Source: Strigamia acuminata
Taxonomy: Eukaryota; Arthropoda; Chilopoda; Geophilomorpha; Linotaeniidae
DNA: 64,000 bases
Direction: 5' to 3'
Assembly: GCA_949358305.1 (NCBI GenBank)
Contig: OX442314.1
Coordinates: 27,079,118-27,143,117 of the forward strand
A program made the position numbers and the translations under genes. Below, piece by piece: positions 53,361-63,819 of this stretch (positions are counted from its first letter, which is position 1; each line of letters opens with the position of its first letter). A model generated the notes under the pieces. The model did no database searches, was not told where the DNA came from, and was given only the letters and a program-made list of their open reading frames with translations.

Positions 53361-54106
53361 ACTATTACTCCGTACTTTACAGCAACCATTTTCAGAAGTA
53401 GGCTTAACTTGAATACCAGTTAAACAATCATAATGTTTTGATTAGTACAACAAAAGAACAATACTATATTGACACACATGCTGTAACTAAATAAGCACTC
53501 TTCAAATGACATAAATCCAACACGAAAATATTGTGAGAAACAAATATTATATACGGAGTTTAATATTATAAATGATAAAATGCAAATGTCACAGCTGGAC
53601 TTTGGTATTTTTGTTGTTTGGTGTCTGATAATATCCTACAAAATGGGAGCAATGTCTTGAGCCGACACTGCGCAAATTAAATTCGGGCAACGAAAAACCC
53701 TTGGTTATTGCTTGCAAAATTCGCACAGTATTAAGAATTCCATCTAATTTTTACCGCAGATTTTAAAATTTAGTAATAAATCCTCGTGCAAAGCAAACCG
53801 CAGAGAAATCACCGTACAGAAGAAGAAGAAAAAACGACAGTATCTTATCAGCAAGGCCAAACTATAAGTTAAATCTGGTTTAGAAAGGTTGTATGCTTAC
53901 GTATAAATGTCTCCATATTTCTCTTTGAGTTTGGTTAGTGCAAGATGCGGTTTGCTACCAAGGAATGGCAAATATCCCAAGACTGGTATTCCTTTAGGTC
54001 CAGGTGGCAAGTTTTTCGGAGATTTCATGTATTTTAAAGTTAGCCAGAATACAATTGCGGCAATTGCAAATACGAATGCATTTAGAGGAAAGTCATAAGG
54101 AATCAT

Positions 54107-54575
54107 GTTTTTTTCCCCAGTATTTTTCACTGCAGGAATTGCGAAGTATAAAAATTGTTACAGTATGTACTGGAGATAATTTGGCGAGATTAAAGTTAAA
54201 TAGAAATTGATATCAATTTAAATCTGCTAAATACGGTATCCGAGAGGTGACATAAACCTTCTTTTATGACATGGCATTCGAAGATTTTGATATTTGGTAA
54301 ATATACGTTTCTCCGTGATTTAACAATAAAAGTGAATGATGGTTTCAGGATGCATGCGATTAGTATTTATTTTTATTTTGTGTCTACAAATTAAATTAAA
54401 ATTGGTGTTACATCATAAGTAGTTTTCTTTTTTTTTGAGAGAGAGAGTCTAGAGGGGTGTCCAGTTTGAAGGGAGACTTTTTTTTTTAGACACAAATGAT
54501 CTATTGATAAATTTATAATGGGTTAGGACGGATTAGGTAAAATCATTTTATTTTTTGGTTTATGATCTTTTGGTG
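54107..54575. other. Spacer E-F
   Basis: P450 5' flank, a GA-run (GAGAGAGAG near 54440) and the TCTAGAGGGGTGTCCAGTTT block shared with spacer D-E. No gene. Confidence 0.55.
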
Positions 54576-55344
54576 TTAGCGTTGTGTTGCACAAATACTT
54601 TGAAGAACAGGTGTTAAGGCAAATGCAAAATTATATTCCAACAATACTGTCGTTTTGGAAGTGAATGTAAATTGTTGTAACAGAGTTGTTAAATAAAGAA
54701 ACATTTGCATTCGGGCAAGTGCCTCTCCAATGCATTGCCGCTTACCTAATATAAATAAAAACACTGGTTAGTGGAAATTCAACTGAAGTTTGGAAGGAAC
54801 ATTTGTTTACCTATGGAAAAAGGAATCAACTCTTCCACGTGTTTGACTTTATAATCCTCAGTAAGAAAGCGTTCTGGTTTGAAAAGTTTGGGTTGCGGAA
54901 ACAACTTTGGATCGTTATGAACTGCATATGCATTGCCATATATGGTTGTCGTTTTTGGAATGAAATAACCAGCTAGGGTTGCATCGTCACATGAACTGTA
55001 AATTAATGCAGAATTACATAAAGTCTTTCTATGACGTTGTAAGCTAGTACTCACGTGTGAGGAACAAGTAAAGGTGCAAGTGACACCATCCTGCTTATTT
55101 CCAGTAAGGTCGCTTCTGTATACGGCATTAACTTTTGGTCTGACATCGTTGGTTGTCTATTCTTTCCAATCACTTTCTTCAATTTCTGTTTGCAGTTTTG
55201 CTTGCACGTGAGGATACTTTATCATATACAAAAGAGCCCATTCCAAAGTCGTGCTTGTTGTTTCACTCCCGGCAATAAACAATTCGCTCAAAACCATTGC
55301 CAGTTTCTTTTCTAGGAATGATAAGAGATGAATAATTAATAATT

Positions 55345-55692
55345 AAACCCATTTCAAGGTTGGCCTAACTTCCATTGGCCGATCCATTTCACTTGTGTAG
55401 TGACACATAAAAGTAGATCAAAACTCTAGAATTGCATTAGATGTACAGACATTGTAATCGATTACCTATTGTTAGGACATTGTTTGCTTTTCTGACAAAG
55501 CAACCAATAAACTAAACAAAATATATGTTGAAATGAAAAACACATTTTATTGAAAAATAGAAACAAAATTATACCATTTTAATAATTAGAAGACTAGAGA
55601 CAATAAAAAAAGCACTAAACTTTTTTTTCTTGCAGTAGTGCACAGTCTCAGTCTCAGGCTTGGCAAGGCTTGGCCAACCTTGAAGTGGGTTT
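55345..55692. mobile_element. MITE related to the 49803-50223 element
   Basis: Left end AAACCCATTTCAAGGTTGGCC pairs with the right end GGCCAACCTTGAAGTGGGTTT. The interior shares CACTTGTGTA and TGTACAGACATTG with the other copy. Confidence 0.75.
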
Positions 55693-55730
55693 GAGTAAAG
55701 TTCCATAACTCTTTGTTGTGAACCCGCTTA

Positions 55731-56451
55731 TACAGGGTGAGTCAAAAGTCTGGAAACACCTTTTTTACTTGAAAATGACCTAAGATATATCAATTCTATT
55801 GATGTAGGTATATAGGAAGTCGATAGTGGCCTATCCAGTGGTCATTCATTTCCTAACTTTTAAACCGTTTAAGATACAGCAAAGTTTCCAATTACAAAGT
55901 TGTAGAGCACCATCAAATTAGTAATATCCTACTTATCTTAGTCATCTTAAGTTAAATGTTTTCATTTTAAAATGAAAACAAATCAGCTGAAGTAAAGCCA
56001 GCCATTGTGGAAAAAATTAAATTTCTACTGCAAAAATACTGAATTTCTTTAATAAATGTCTTCAAATTTTCATTATTATGCAAGTGAACAAGAAAAACCA
56101 CTGTGTTTTTTAATACCTAAATTATTTTATTTCATAGGAATAAAAAATTTCAATTTGCTGATTTGTTTTCCTTTTTTTAAAAAAAATCATCTAACCTAAG
56201 ATGACTAAGATAAGTTGAGTAGTAGTAATTTGATGGTGCTTTACAACTTTGTAATTGGAAATTTTGCTGTATCTTAATCGGTTTAAAAGTTAGAAAGTGA
56301 ATGACCTTGAAGATGACCATTCGGCTTATATTTAAGGTCACCACTGAGTAGCCCACCATCAACTTTCTGTATGATTACATCAATAGAATTGATAAATCTT
56401 CAGTTATTTTCAAGAAAAAAAGGTGTTTCCAGACTTTTGACTCACCCTGTA
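55731..56451. mobile_element. Mariner-type foldback element (721 bp)
   Basis: Ends TACAGGGTGAGTCAAAAGTC and GACTTTTGACTCACCCTGTA are perfect inverted repeats flanked by TA. The two halves remain complementary over roughly 240 bp each (for example TTGTAATTGGAAA and TTTCCAATTACAA). TACAGGGTG termini are characteristic of Tc1/mariner elements. No transposase. Confidence 0.9.
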
Positions 56452-56477
56452 TAAAACATTATACCTTGTTCTAACAA

Positions 56478-57263
56478 TAAGGGGTTTCATTGAATGAGCG
56501 ATGATTGTGATTAGTTGATTATTGCAATAATCGTAATCACTCAATTATTGAGGGCCCAACAAAAATCTGAGTATGTGATTATTGCTCCGATGGGCGGAAT
56601 TGTTTAAATTGTAACCTAAATACGTTGCAATTGTTTAAAAAAAGTTCCTACAAATAATCATTGCAACTACCTTTCTACATGAAACGGTAGTTTCTAACTA
56701 CCGTTTCATGTGTTCAGTTTAACCTAAACTGAGCAGACTTTGTTTATTATGACCTTGTGTAGTTCAAGCGGGTCTGACGCCGCCATGTTGGTTTCAGTTG
56801 AGAGAGAACTTATAATCGGCCCAAGTCAGCAGAAAATCATGGTTTGGGGTGATTACTTGATTAGTTGCTTAGTTGCTTACCGGTATTTGTGGAAATGATT
56901 ATTCTCGGTATTGGTTGAATCCACGTGTCATCTAGCGCGACAAAATCTTACCGCGACGCGATCTACAGCGACTTTTGAAACTGCGACTACATTTTTCTTT
57001 GTCTAATTGCTAAGGGCTAACAAGGGGGGGGGCGCAGTCCCCCCCCTTGACCCCCCGCAAACCTAACCTTACTGGTTTTTTTTATATAAAAACCATTTTT
57101 TAGGGACGGATTGTCGCGGTAGATCGTGTCACGGTAGATTGTGTAGCGCTAGATGTGGGGCCTCGATACATCAAGTAATCGACTAATCAAAGTAATCAAA
57201 GTAATCAAAGTAATCAAAGTAATCAAAGTAATCAAGTAATCGCTCATTTAATGAAACCCCTTA
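56478..57263. mobile_element. Inverted-repeat element with TAAGGGGTTTCATT ends
   Basis: Left TAAGGGGTTTCATTGAATGA pairs with right TCATTTAATGAAACCCCTTA. Near the right end is a short tandem array of AAAGTAATC (57180-57235). A GGGGGGGCGCAG/CCCCCTTGACC segment (57010-57085) is related to unit C intron 5. No ORF. Confidence 0.75.
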
Positions 57264-58224
57264 ATGTAAGGTTGTTAGTACTTTCTCCTCTGACAACCAT
57301 CACATAATAAAATCAACAGTTATTTTAACTTCAAAACTTGCTTTGTCACTTCTCGGGCCTGAGTTCCTTTTGGGACTCGGGCCTAATCCAACAGTGAACT
57401 TTATTAGTATTGTCAAGACATATTAAATACTTAAACAATACAACACTGACAAATGACAGTTAGTCGATTCTTTGAATGAATAGTTTAATTTATAAATGCA
57501 TGAGTGTTTACCATTAAAATTGGCTGGATTTGTATTCGGTTTCTCAGCTTCAGTTCTCCAAACATCAATAAAACTTTGTTGGTTGTTTATGCCTTTGTGA
57601 ATTTTGTCGTATTTTTGAACTTCATCTAGGATCTTTCTGTACAGCAAATTTCCTTTAACTCTGCACAAATAAATGAAAATGTCTTTAAAGTGCACTTAAG
57701 TTTAATGGCGTTTGGTACTGACGTCGGTTTTGTGATTCTAAGAACTTTGACTATCCATTCTGGCAGAAATTCCGACCATTGGTCTATTCCTAACGAAGCT
57801 ACATAATCGTTGGATAACTGCATGAGTTGTTGAAAGTCTTGATCCTCGTAGTCCATTCTTTCTCCATACATGATTGTGCAAATTATATTAGTAATGCTTG
57901 TTCTAAGCATTTTACGGAAGTAAGATGGTTTTCCATCCAAGGTTTTAATATTGTTAATTAAAAATTGTATTTCATCCTAATAAAATTGCAATTAATAAGA
58001 TAATCAACTTGGCTTTAGTATTGCATTAGTATACATGAATTTTTGGTTCCAAACTTGCTTTACCCATTCCAAAGTTTCGAAGAGCAGTTAATGAGAACTG
58101 TCGTAATTCGTTTCGAGGAGCACCACCACTTCCAATAATACCTAGAAAAAAATTTAAATCACCAGTAAAAATCATATTAAAAGATTATTAATATAGTGAG
58201 TTTAAACATCACTTGGAACGAGTG

Positions 58225-58532
58225 TGTGGAAACTGGAGTTCCTGTAGAAGCCAACGTTTAGGGGGGAATTGGAGGTGGCGCAATGTTTGGCCACCAGAGG
58301 GTCACTTCGGTGACACACTCTGTATTGGGACATTTTATTAATGGATTAAGGGTGGGGAATAGAACATTTACCTATTTCCTGTTTTAAATAAAATATTCAC
58401 TGTTCAAATGTAAACCATTGACTTCGGTTGTGTTTTTTTGCATCTGCTACAATCACTTGAATCCAAACCCATCGAATCGAAAATAACATTTATTTAACAT
58501 TCTTCAGTACAAAATAGTTGATAGAAGTATCA
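58225..58532 (+). repeat. BEL 5' LTR (308 bp)
   Basis: Starts TGTGGAAACTGG and ends AGAAGTATCA. Contains AATAAA at about 58387 within a 76-bp stretch absent from the 3' LTR. Confidence 0.92.
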
Positions 58533-58533
58533 T

Positions 58534-58551
58534 TGGTGCCGAAACCCGGGA
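58534..58551 (+). other. BEL primer-binding site, tRNA-Phe type
   Basis: TGGTGCCGAAACCCGGGA lies 1 nt after the LTR and is complementary to the 3' end of eukaryotic tRNA-Phe (CCCGGGUUUCGGCACCA) over 18 nt. Confidence 0.9.
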
Positions 58552-58587
58552 GAGAATTTATCTAAAACGAACCAGAAGATCGACACA

Positions 58588-61500
58588 ATGGATAATTTGG
58601 AAAAGTTCAGAAAACAAAGGAATGCAGCGAGGGAAAACGTGCGCGGATTGTTCAACAACTTGAGGAACGCAATAAAGGAAGATCCAGTAAACGAGGTGAA
58701 ACTTTTTTGTATACAAGAACAATTGCAGACCAAACGGACGAAAATCGATAAGTTGGACGTATTGGTGGCTGACGAAATTACTGACCCAAACGAGATTGAA
58801 CAAGACGCGACGGAAACAGACGAATTTTTGGACGAGATGATCGCCGCAAAAGTAACTTTGGAAATTACCATCAAAGAAATACAACTAATGAAAAAGCAAG
58901 TACCAACAATCAATTTACCACTAACTAATCCCATCGTACCTGTACCGAATCCGGCGGAACACTGCACGAGCATGAAATTGCCGAAACTAGAAATCAAGAA
59001 GTTCAATGGGACACCCGAAACGTGGACGAAATTTTGGTCGAGCTATCAACTGAGCGTTCATAACAACTCCGCATTACCCAAGACCGCGAAGTTTGTCTAT
59101 TTACGCACGATGGTCGAAGGACTTGCAGAAAACGCCATCAACGGACTCGAAGTGACCGACGCAAACTACGACAGCGCCATTGCCCTCTTGACCAGTCGAT
59201 TCGGGAAGAAAGAACAGATCGTGAGTGCTCATATGTCTAAATTTTTAGAAATCGAACCAGTAAAACGAGTCGAGGACGTGGCAGCGATGAGAAAGCTGTA
59301 CGATTTCTGCGACTTACCCGTGAAAAGCCTTGAAAATCTTGGAGTAGCGGCAGAAACGTTTGGAGCATTGCTGTGTCCGATTATCGCAAGAGCCACCCCG
59401 GATTCGATACAACACGACTTTGCACGACCACGAGGAGACGTACCATGGGTGTTGAAAGATTTTATGGAGTTTTTTCGCTTCGAAATTGAAATGAGAGAGA
59501 GAACTGAAACAATGAACAAGAAGGCGAAAGAAATATCAACAATCAAGAAAGAAGAGGTAACTAAGAAACTGAATACGAAAACTAATCCACTTGGCTCCGC
59601 CGCAGCGTTGGCAGCGATTACGTACAAATGTACATTCTGTCAAAAAGAAGAACACACGAGTCCAGACTGTCCGCTGACTCTTGCCGAACGAAAAGCTGCG
59701 TGCATGAAGTTTCGAAGATGTTATCGCTGTCTCAAAGAGGGACACATCGCATCCAAGTGCAAAACCCGATTTCGATGCAAGAAATGCGAAAAGAATCACC
59801 ACACCTACCTGTGCGACGCTGAAGAGAAGAAACCAATCGAGACACTGACCTCATCCGCCGTTTTGGAGCAGGAACACCCGGTATCCGTAATGTTTTTGCA
59901 AGTACTCGTTGTAGATGCGTGCGGACAATCGAAAAGGCGTAAAGTACAGTGTTTTTTGGATGGCGGGTCGCAAAAGACATTTATTACGGAGAAATTGTCT
60001 CGAGAACTTAACTTGGAACGAGTTGGCGAACAAGATATCGCACTATTGACTTTCGGAGCGACCGAGCCAACAATTGCGAAGAGAAATCGAGTGAAACTGT
60101 TAATGAATAATTGCGATAATGTTGCCTTTAATTTAGAAGTCGAAGCACTAGAAACTCCGTGGATCACGCCAGCGTTGAAGGGACAGACTGACCAGAGTAT
60201 ACTGAACGAACTGAAGAAACACAACATCAAATTGGCAAACAACGGCAGTACTCTAGTGGACGATGGAGTTTCGATTTTGATCGGAGTGGACAATTTTTGG
60301 AAAGTGACCACCGGAAAACAACACCGACTTGGAGAAAATTTAATGGCAATAGAAACGATTTTCGGTTGGACTTTGCACGGCTCATCTGGGGAGAATAAAG
60401 AGACAGTATCGGCGCTCGTACGAGTAAATAAAATCCTCGTAATTGACAATACTAATGAGCTTTTGGAGAAATTTTGGAGTTTGGAGGCAATCGGAATTAA
60501 ACACGAAACCGTGGACCAAAACGAAGACGAGGAACAAACGTTGAGGCGATTCAAGGAAAGCATCGAGTGGGTAAAAGATCACTACGAAGTCGAACTACCG
60601 TGGAAATTGAACGCCAAAGAACTGGACGACAACCGACAACCAGCATTGAAGAGATTTTGGAGTTTGGTCAACCGATTTAGAAAAAATCCGAAACTGTATC
60701 TACAATACAAAGAAGTGATCGCGGAACAACTTAGAACTGGAATCGTCGAGGAAGTACCACAAGAAACCAGAGAAAATAACCCAATTTATTATATTCCACA
60801 CAGACCCGTGATCGACGAGACAAGAGCAACGACCAAACACAGAATTGTGTACGACGCATCATCACACGGGAAAGGATGCTTCTCGTTGAACGATTGTTTA
60901 TACAAAGGACCGAATTTATTGCCAAAATTACTAAATGTGATTCTCAAATTTAGAACAGGAATCATTGCAGCCATCGCGGATATTGAAAAAGCTTTCCATC
61001 GTATCCATTTGAAGAAAAAGGAGCGCGACGTCATGAGATTTCTTTGGCTCGAGGAAAACTGGAATGGAACCGAACCGGCGAAAATAAGAGAACTCAGGCA
61101 AACCCGAGTACCGTTCGGCACATCTCCCAGCCCTTTTCTCCTCTCGGCCACCATCGATCATCATGTCGAGGACTTCAAAGAAGAATATCCGGAAACGTGC
61201 AAGCGATTAGAGGACGATCGGTATGTAGACGACCTCGTTTCAAGTATCAACAAGTTAAAAACCTCTATAAAACTGTACCGTGAAAGTTGTGAAATTTTGA
61301 GAAAAGCAGATATGAGACTAACAAAGTGGAAGACTAACTGTGAACAACTGAGAAAAATAATTGTAACTGATGACCCGACTTGTGAAGAATCTCTCTCTCA
61401 ACAAGAGATTAAAGTTTTGGGGGTGGGGTGGAACACAAGAACCGATGAATTAAGTTTAGACATTGCGGAATTAATTAACGGGGTCGAATTAACTAAATAC

Positions 61501-63819
61501 ACAAAACGATCAATTATTAGAACAACAGCTATGATTTTAGACCCATTGGGATTTGCTCATCCCTTTGTGGTCACGGCTAAGATTTTATTCCAGGAATTAT
61601 GGAAACTTGGGGTTGATTGGGACGAGAAAATCCCAGAATATGTGAAAAAAACTTGGGAAGAATGGTGTGCTCAAATACCATATCTAAATGATTTAAAAAT
61701 TCCACGGTATTTATTAAACTGGGGAGGAATTAATGTAAAGAGAGAAATTCACATCTTCTGCGACGCCAGTCCTCGGGCATATGGCGTGGTAGCTTATGCT
61801 CGAGTCCTGGACTCGAATACAAGTGCAATTAACATTTCCTTTATCGTTTCTAAATGCAGAGTAGCACCGCTCAAGGAACTAACCCTTCCTAAACTAGAAC
61901 TGATGGGAGCATTGCTGGCAGCCCGACTTGTGCCGACGCTGCAGTCGACAATCGGATACGACAATGTAACAATTTGGACCGACTCGAAAATAGTGCTACA
62001 TTGGCTGCGAGAAACGAAGAACCGTCCAGTCACATTTGTCTTCAATCGTGTAAAAGAGATCGGAGAGACAGTAAACACCAGCTGTTGGCGCCACTGCCCG
62101 GGCAAGGAGAATCCGGCAGACCTACTAACACGGGGCGTAACGGTACAAGAACTAACAAATAGTGATTTTTGGCAGAAAGGACCGCAGTGGTTGAGTGGCG
62201 ACGATTCGAATTGGCCAACGGAAACTGACATTATGAAAACAACGGATTCGAACGAGGAAGTCCAAGTGAACGCGATAAGTGAACCAATCCAGATAATTGA
62301 CTACACAAGGTTCAGTCGATGGTTGAAATTAAAGAAAACGACTGCGTGGGTATTACGGTTTGTTAAAAACTTGCGAATTAAGGATAAAATCACGGGAGAA
62401 TTGAGCGGAGACGAGATTGAAAAAGGAGAGAGATACTGGATAAAATATTTGCAAAACTTTTATTTTCATCAAGAACTAAAGTGTCTACAGAAAGGAGAAC
62501 TCGTAGAGAAAACCTCACCGCTGTTACAGTTTTCCCCGACGATAGACGAGAACGAATTGATGCGTGCAACACACAGATGGGCGCTAGCAGAAATTGAACG
62601 CGACATCCGAGAGCCATACATTTTGCCGTGTAACAATTATATAACGAATTTGATTATTACAGAAGAGCACGAACGAACAATGCATGGAGGACTGGCAGAC
62701 ACGCTCAGTAGTTTTCGCGAACGATTTTGGATCCCACGAGCTAGGAAAACAATCAAGGCGGTACTGAGTAAATGCGTACTCTGCCGAAAAATGCAGGGAC
62801 GATTGGCGAAGGAGCGATGGGGACTGATGCCACTTGACCGCATAACTCCGAGTGCACCATTCGAGACAAGCGGCGTGGATTTTGCGGGACCGCTGTACTC
62901 CAATCAAGGTGAAAAACTTTATATCGCATTATTCACGTGCGCGGTCACGAGAGCCGTGCACTTGGAGATACTTTCAAATTTATCAACGGATCGATTCGTG
63001 GACACGTTTAAACGATTTGTGGGCAGGAGAGGGATCCCGACGACCATTTATTCAGACAACGCCAAAACTTTCAAAAGAGCCGATCGCGAGTTGAATGTGT
63101 TTTTAAACGAAGTGTTGGTGGGTCGATTTCGACAATTTCTAGACGTGCGGAAAATTACGTGGAAGTTCATCGTTGAGACCGCGCCGTGGTGGGGCGGTTT
63201 TTGGGAACGCATGGTGCGGTCGGTGAAAATCGCTTTAAAGAAGACAATCGGACGCACGTCTCTGAGCTACGAGGGGCTTTCAACTGTGTTAGTTGAAGTA
63301 GAGGCTGTGATAAACTCACGGCCATTGACGTACGTCTACGATAGTCCAACCGAACCGGATCCACTCACGCCCGCACATTTTCTTGTGGGAAAGCGTCTAA
63401 TCAGTTTACCTAACGTTCCTAGCACTGTAGATCGACCGGAGACACAGGCCCAGATTTTACGAATTTGGAAACAACGCCAGACGATTATTGCCCATTTCTG
63501 GAAAAGATGGACTCACGAATACCTCGTCGAGCTTCGTCAGCAAAAAGGAAATTCGAGCAACACGAAGTTTCGAGTAGGCGACTTGGCTTTAATCGAGGAC
63601 CAGAACCAGCCAAGACTTACTTGGAAAATCGGAAGAATAACCGACGTAAAAGTCGGTCGCGACGGATTAATTAGATCTTGTGAATTACAGCTTCCTAACC
63701 GAACAAGACTTCGTCGACCGATTCAACGACTATGTCCCCTCGAGATCGAAAACGAGTTGGAACGTCCCTGGGAGGGGGGGACTGTGGAAACTGGAGTTCC
63801 TGTAGAAGCCAACGTTTAG
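58588..63819 (+). CDS. gag-pol: BEL/Pao gag-pol polyprotein (1743 aa)
   Basis: ATG 58588, TAG 63817-63819, no interruption. Gag: coiled N-terminus, then a DUF1759-type capsid (PKLEIKKFNGTPETWTKFW, near residue 130), then Cys/His clusters (CTFCQKEEHTSPDC, CYRCLKEGHIASKC). Protease region (DUF1758-like): QCFLDGGSQKTFITEKL, where the usual D-S/T-G reads D-G-G. RT: RIVYDASSHGKGCFSLNDC, AIADIEKAFHRIHL, catalytic YVDD (near 61221). RNase H: IFCDASPRAYG, KLELMGALLAARL, IWTDSKIVLHW. Integrase: HGGLADTLSSF ... CVLCRKM zinc region, then VDFAGPLY, IYSDNAKTF and WWGGFWERMVRSVK for D, D, E. A C-terminal DUF5641-like part follows (FRVGDLALIEDQNQPRLTW). Order RT before integrase with DUF1759 is diagnostic of BEL/Pao. 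The last codons lie in the polypurine tract and the LTR. Confidence 0.95.
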   Translation: MDNLEKFRKQRNAARENVRGLFNNLRNAIKEDPVNEVKLFCIQEQLQTKRTKIDKLDVLVADEITDPNEIEQDATETDEFLDEMIAAKVTLEITIKEIQLMKKQVPTINLPLTNPIVPVPNPAEHCTSMKLPKLEIKKFNGTPETWTKFWSSYQLSVHNNSALPKTAKFVYLRTMVEGLAENAINGLEVTDANYDSAIALLTSRFGKKEQIVSAHMSKFLEIEPVKRVEDVAAMRKLYDFCDLPVKSLENLGVAAETFGALLCPIIARATPDSIQHDFARPRGDVPWVLKDFMEFFRFEIEMRERTETMNKKAKEISTIKKEEVTKKLNTKTNPLGSAAALAAITYKCTFCQKEEHTSPDCPLTLAERKAACMKFRRCYRCLKEGHIASKCKTRFRCKKCEKNHHTYLCDAEEKKPIETLTSSAVLEQEHPVSVMFLQVLVVDACGQSKRRKVQCFLDGGSQKTFITEKLSRELNLERVGEQDIALLTFGATEPTIAKRNRVKLLMNNCDNVAFNLEVEALETPWITPALKGQTDQSILNELKKHNIKLANNGSTLVDDGVSILIGVDNFWKVTTGKQHRLGENLMAIETIFGWTLHGSSGENKETVSALVRVNKILVIDNTNELLEKFWSLEAIGIKHETVDQNEDEEQTLRRFKESIEWVKDHYEVELPWKLNAKELDDNRQPALKRFWSLVNRFRKNPKLYLQYKEVIAEQLRTGIVEEVPQETRENNPIYYIPHRPVIDETRATTKHRIVYDASSHGKGCFSLNDCLYKGPNLLPKLLNVILKFRTGIIAAIADIEKAFHRIHLKKKERDVMRFLWLEENWNGTEPAKIRELRQTRVPFGTSPSPFLLSATIDHHVEDFKEEYPETCKRLEDDRYVDDLVSSINKLKTSIKLYRESCEILRKADMRLTKWKTNCEQLRKIIVTDDPTCEESLSQQEIKVLGVGWNTRTDELSLDIAELINGVELTKYTKRSIIRTTAMILDPLGFAHPFVVTAKILFQELWKLGVDWDEKIPEYVKKTWEEWCAQIPYLNDLKIPRYLLNWGGINVKREIHIFCDASPRAYGVVAYARVLDSNTSAINISFIVSKCRVAPLKELTLPKLELMGALLAARLVPTLQSTIGYDNVTIWTDSKIVLHWLRETKNRPVTFVFNRVKEIGETVNTSCWRHCPGKENPADLLTRGVTVQELTNSDFWQKGPQWLSGDDSNWPTETDIMKTTDSNEEVQVNAISEPIQIIDYTRFSRWLKLKKTTAWVLRFVKNLRIKDKITGELSGDEIEKGERYWIKYLQNFYFHQELKCLQKGELVEKTSPLLQFSPTIDENELMRATHRWALAEIERDIREPYILPCNNYITNLIITEEHERTMHGGLADTLSSFRERFWIPRARKTIKAVLSKCVLCRKMQGRLAKERWGLMPLDRITPSAPFETSGVDFAGPLYSNQGEKLYIALFTCAVTRAVHLEILSNLSTDRFVDTFKRFVGRRGIPTTIYSDNAKTFKRADRELNVFLNEVLVGRFRQFLDVRKITWKFIVETAPWWGGFWERMVRSVKIALKKTIGRTSLSYEGLSTVLVEVEAVINSRPLTYVYDSPTEPDPLTPAHFLVGKRLISLPNVPSTVDRPETQAQILRIWKQRQTIIAHFWKRWTHEYLVELRQQKGNSSNTKFRVGDLALIEDQNQPRLTWKIGRITDVKVGRDGLIRSCELQLPNRTRLRRPIQRLCPLEIENELERPWEGGTVETGVPVEANV

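Larger units (their letters stand above)
48007..54106 (-). pseudogene. Cytochrome P450 (CYP2 clan), unit E, frameshifted in exon 6
   Basis: Exons 54106-53901, 53029-52896, 51041-50935, 50864-50611, 50543-50395, 48741-48485, 48425-48241, 48176-48007. All exons have the standard lengths except exon 6, which has 257 instead of 256 nt: an extra T near 48603 changes the EIDEVIG region and gives a TAG a few codons later, before ExxR and the heme loop. The heme loop FSIGKRQCIG itself is preserved. Exon 7 starts SSCDDATLAG and has FPQPKLFKPERF, unlike units A-D. The same extra base is present in unit F, so it is not a random sequencing slip. Confidence 0.85.
55312..57511. other. Intron 5 of unit F filled with transposons
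   Basis: Three elements in a row: an inverted-repeat MITE (55345-55692), a mariner-type foldback (55731-56451) and another inverted-repeat element (56478-57263). No gene. Confidence 0.7.
54576..58141 (-). pseudogene. Cytochrome P450 (CYP2 clan), unit F, frameshifted and without exons 1-2
   Basis: Exons 3-8 seen: 58141-58035, 57976-57723, 57660-57512, 55311-55055, 54995-54811, 54745-54576. Exon 6 carries the same extra T as unit E (near 55173) and the same early stop. Exon 5 begins VKGNLLYRK instead of DKGTLLYRK. The terminal exon reads ICATQR. Upstream of exon 3 the unit runs into the BEL element at 58225; exons 1-2 may lie beyond the window. Exons 6-7 and their intron are nearly identical to unit E, whereas exons 5 and 8 are clearly diverged. 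Confidence 0.85.
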
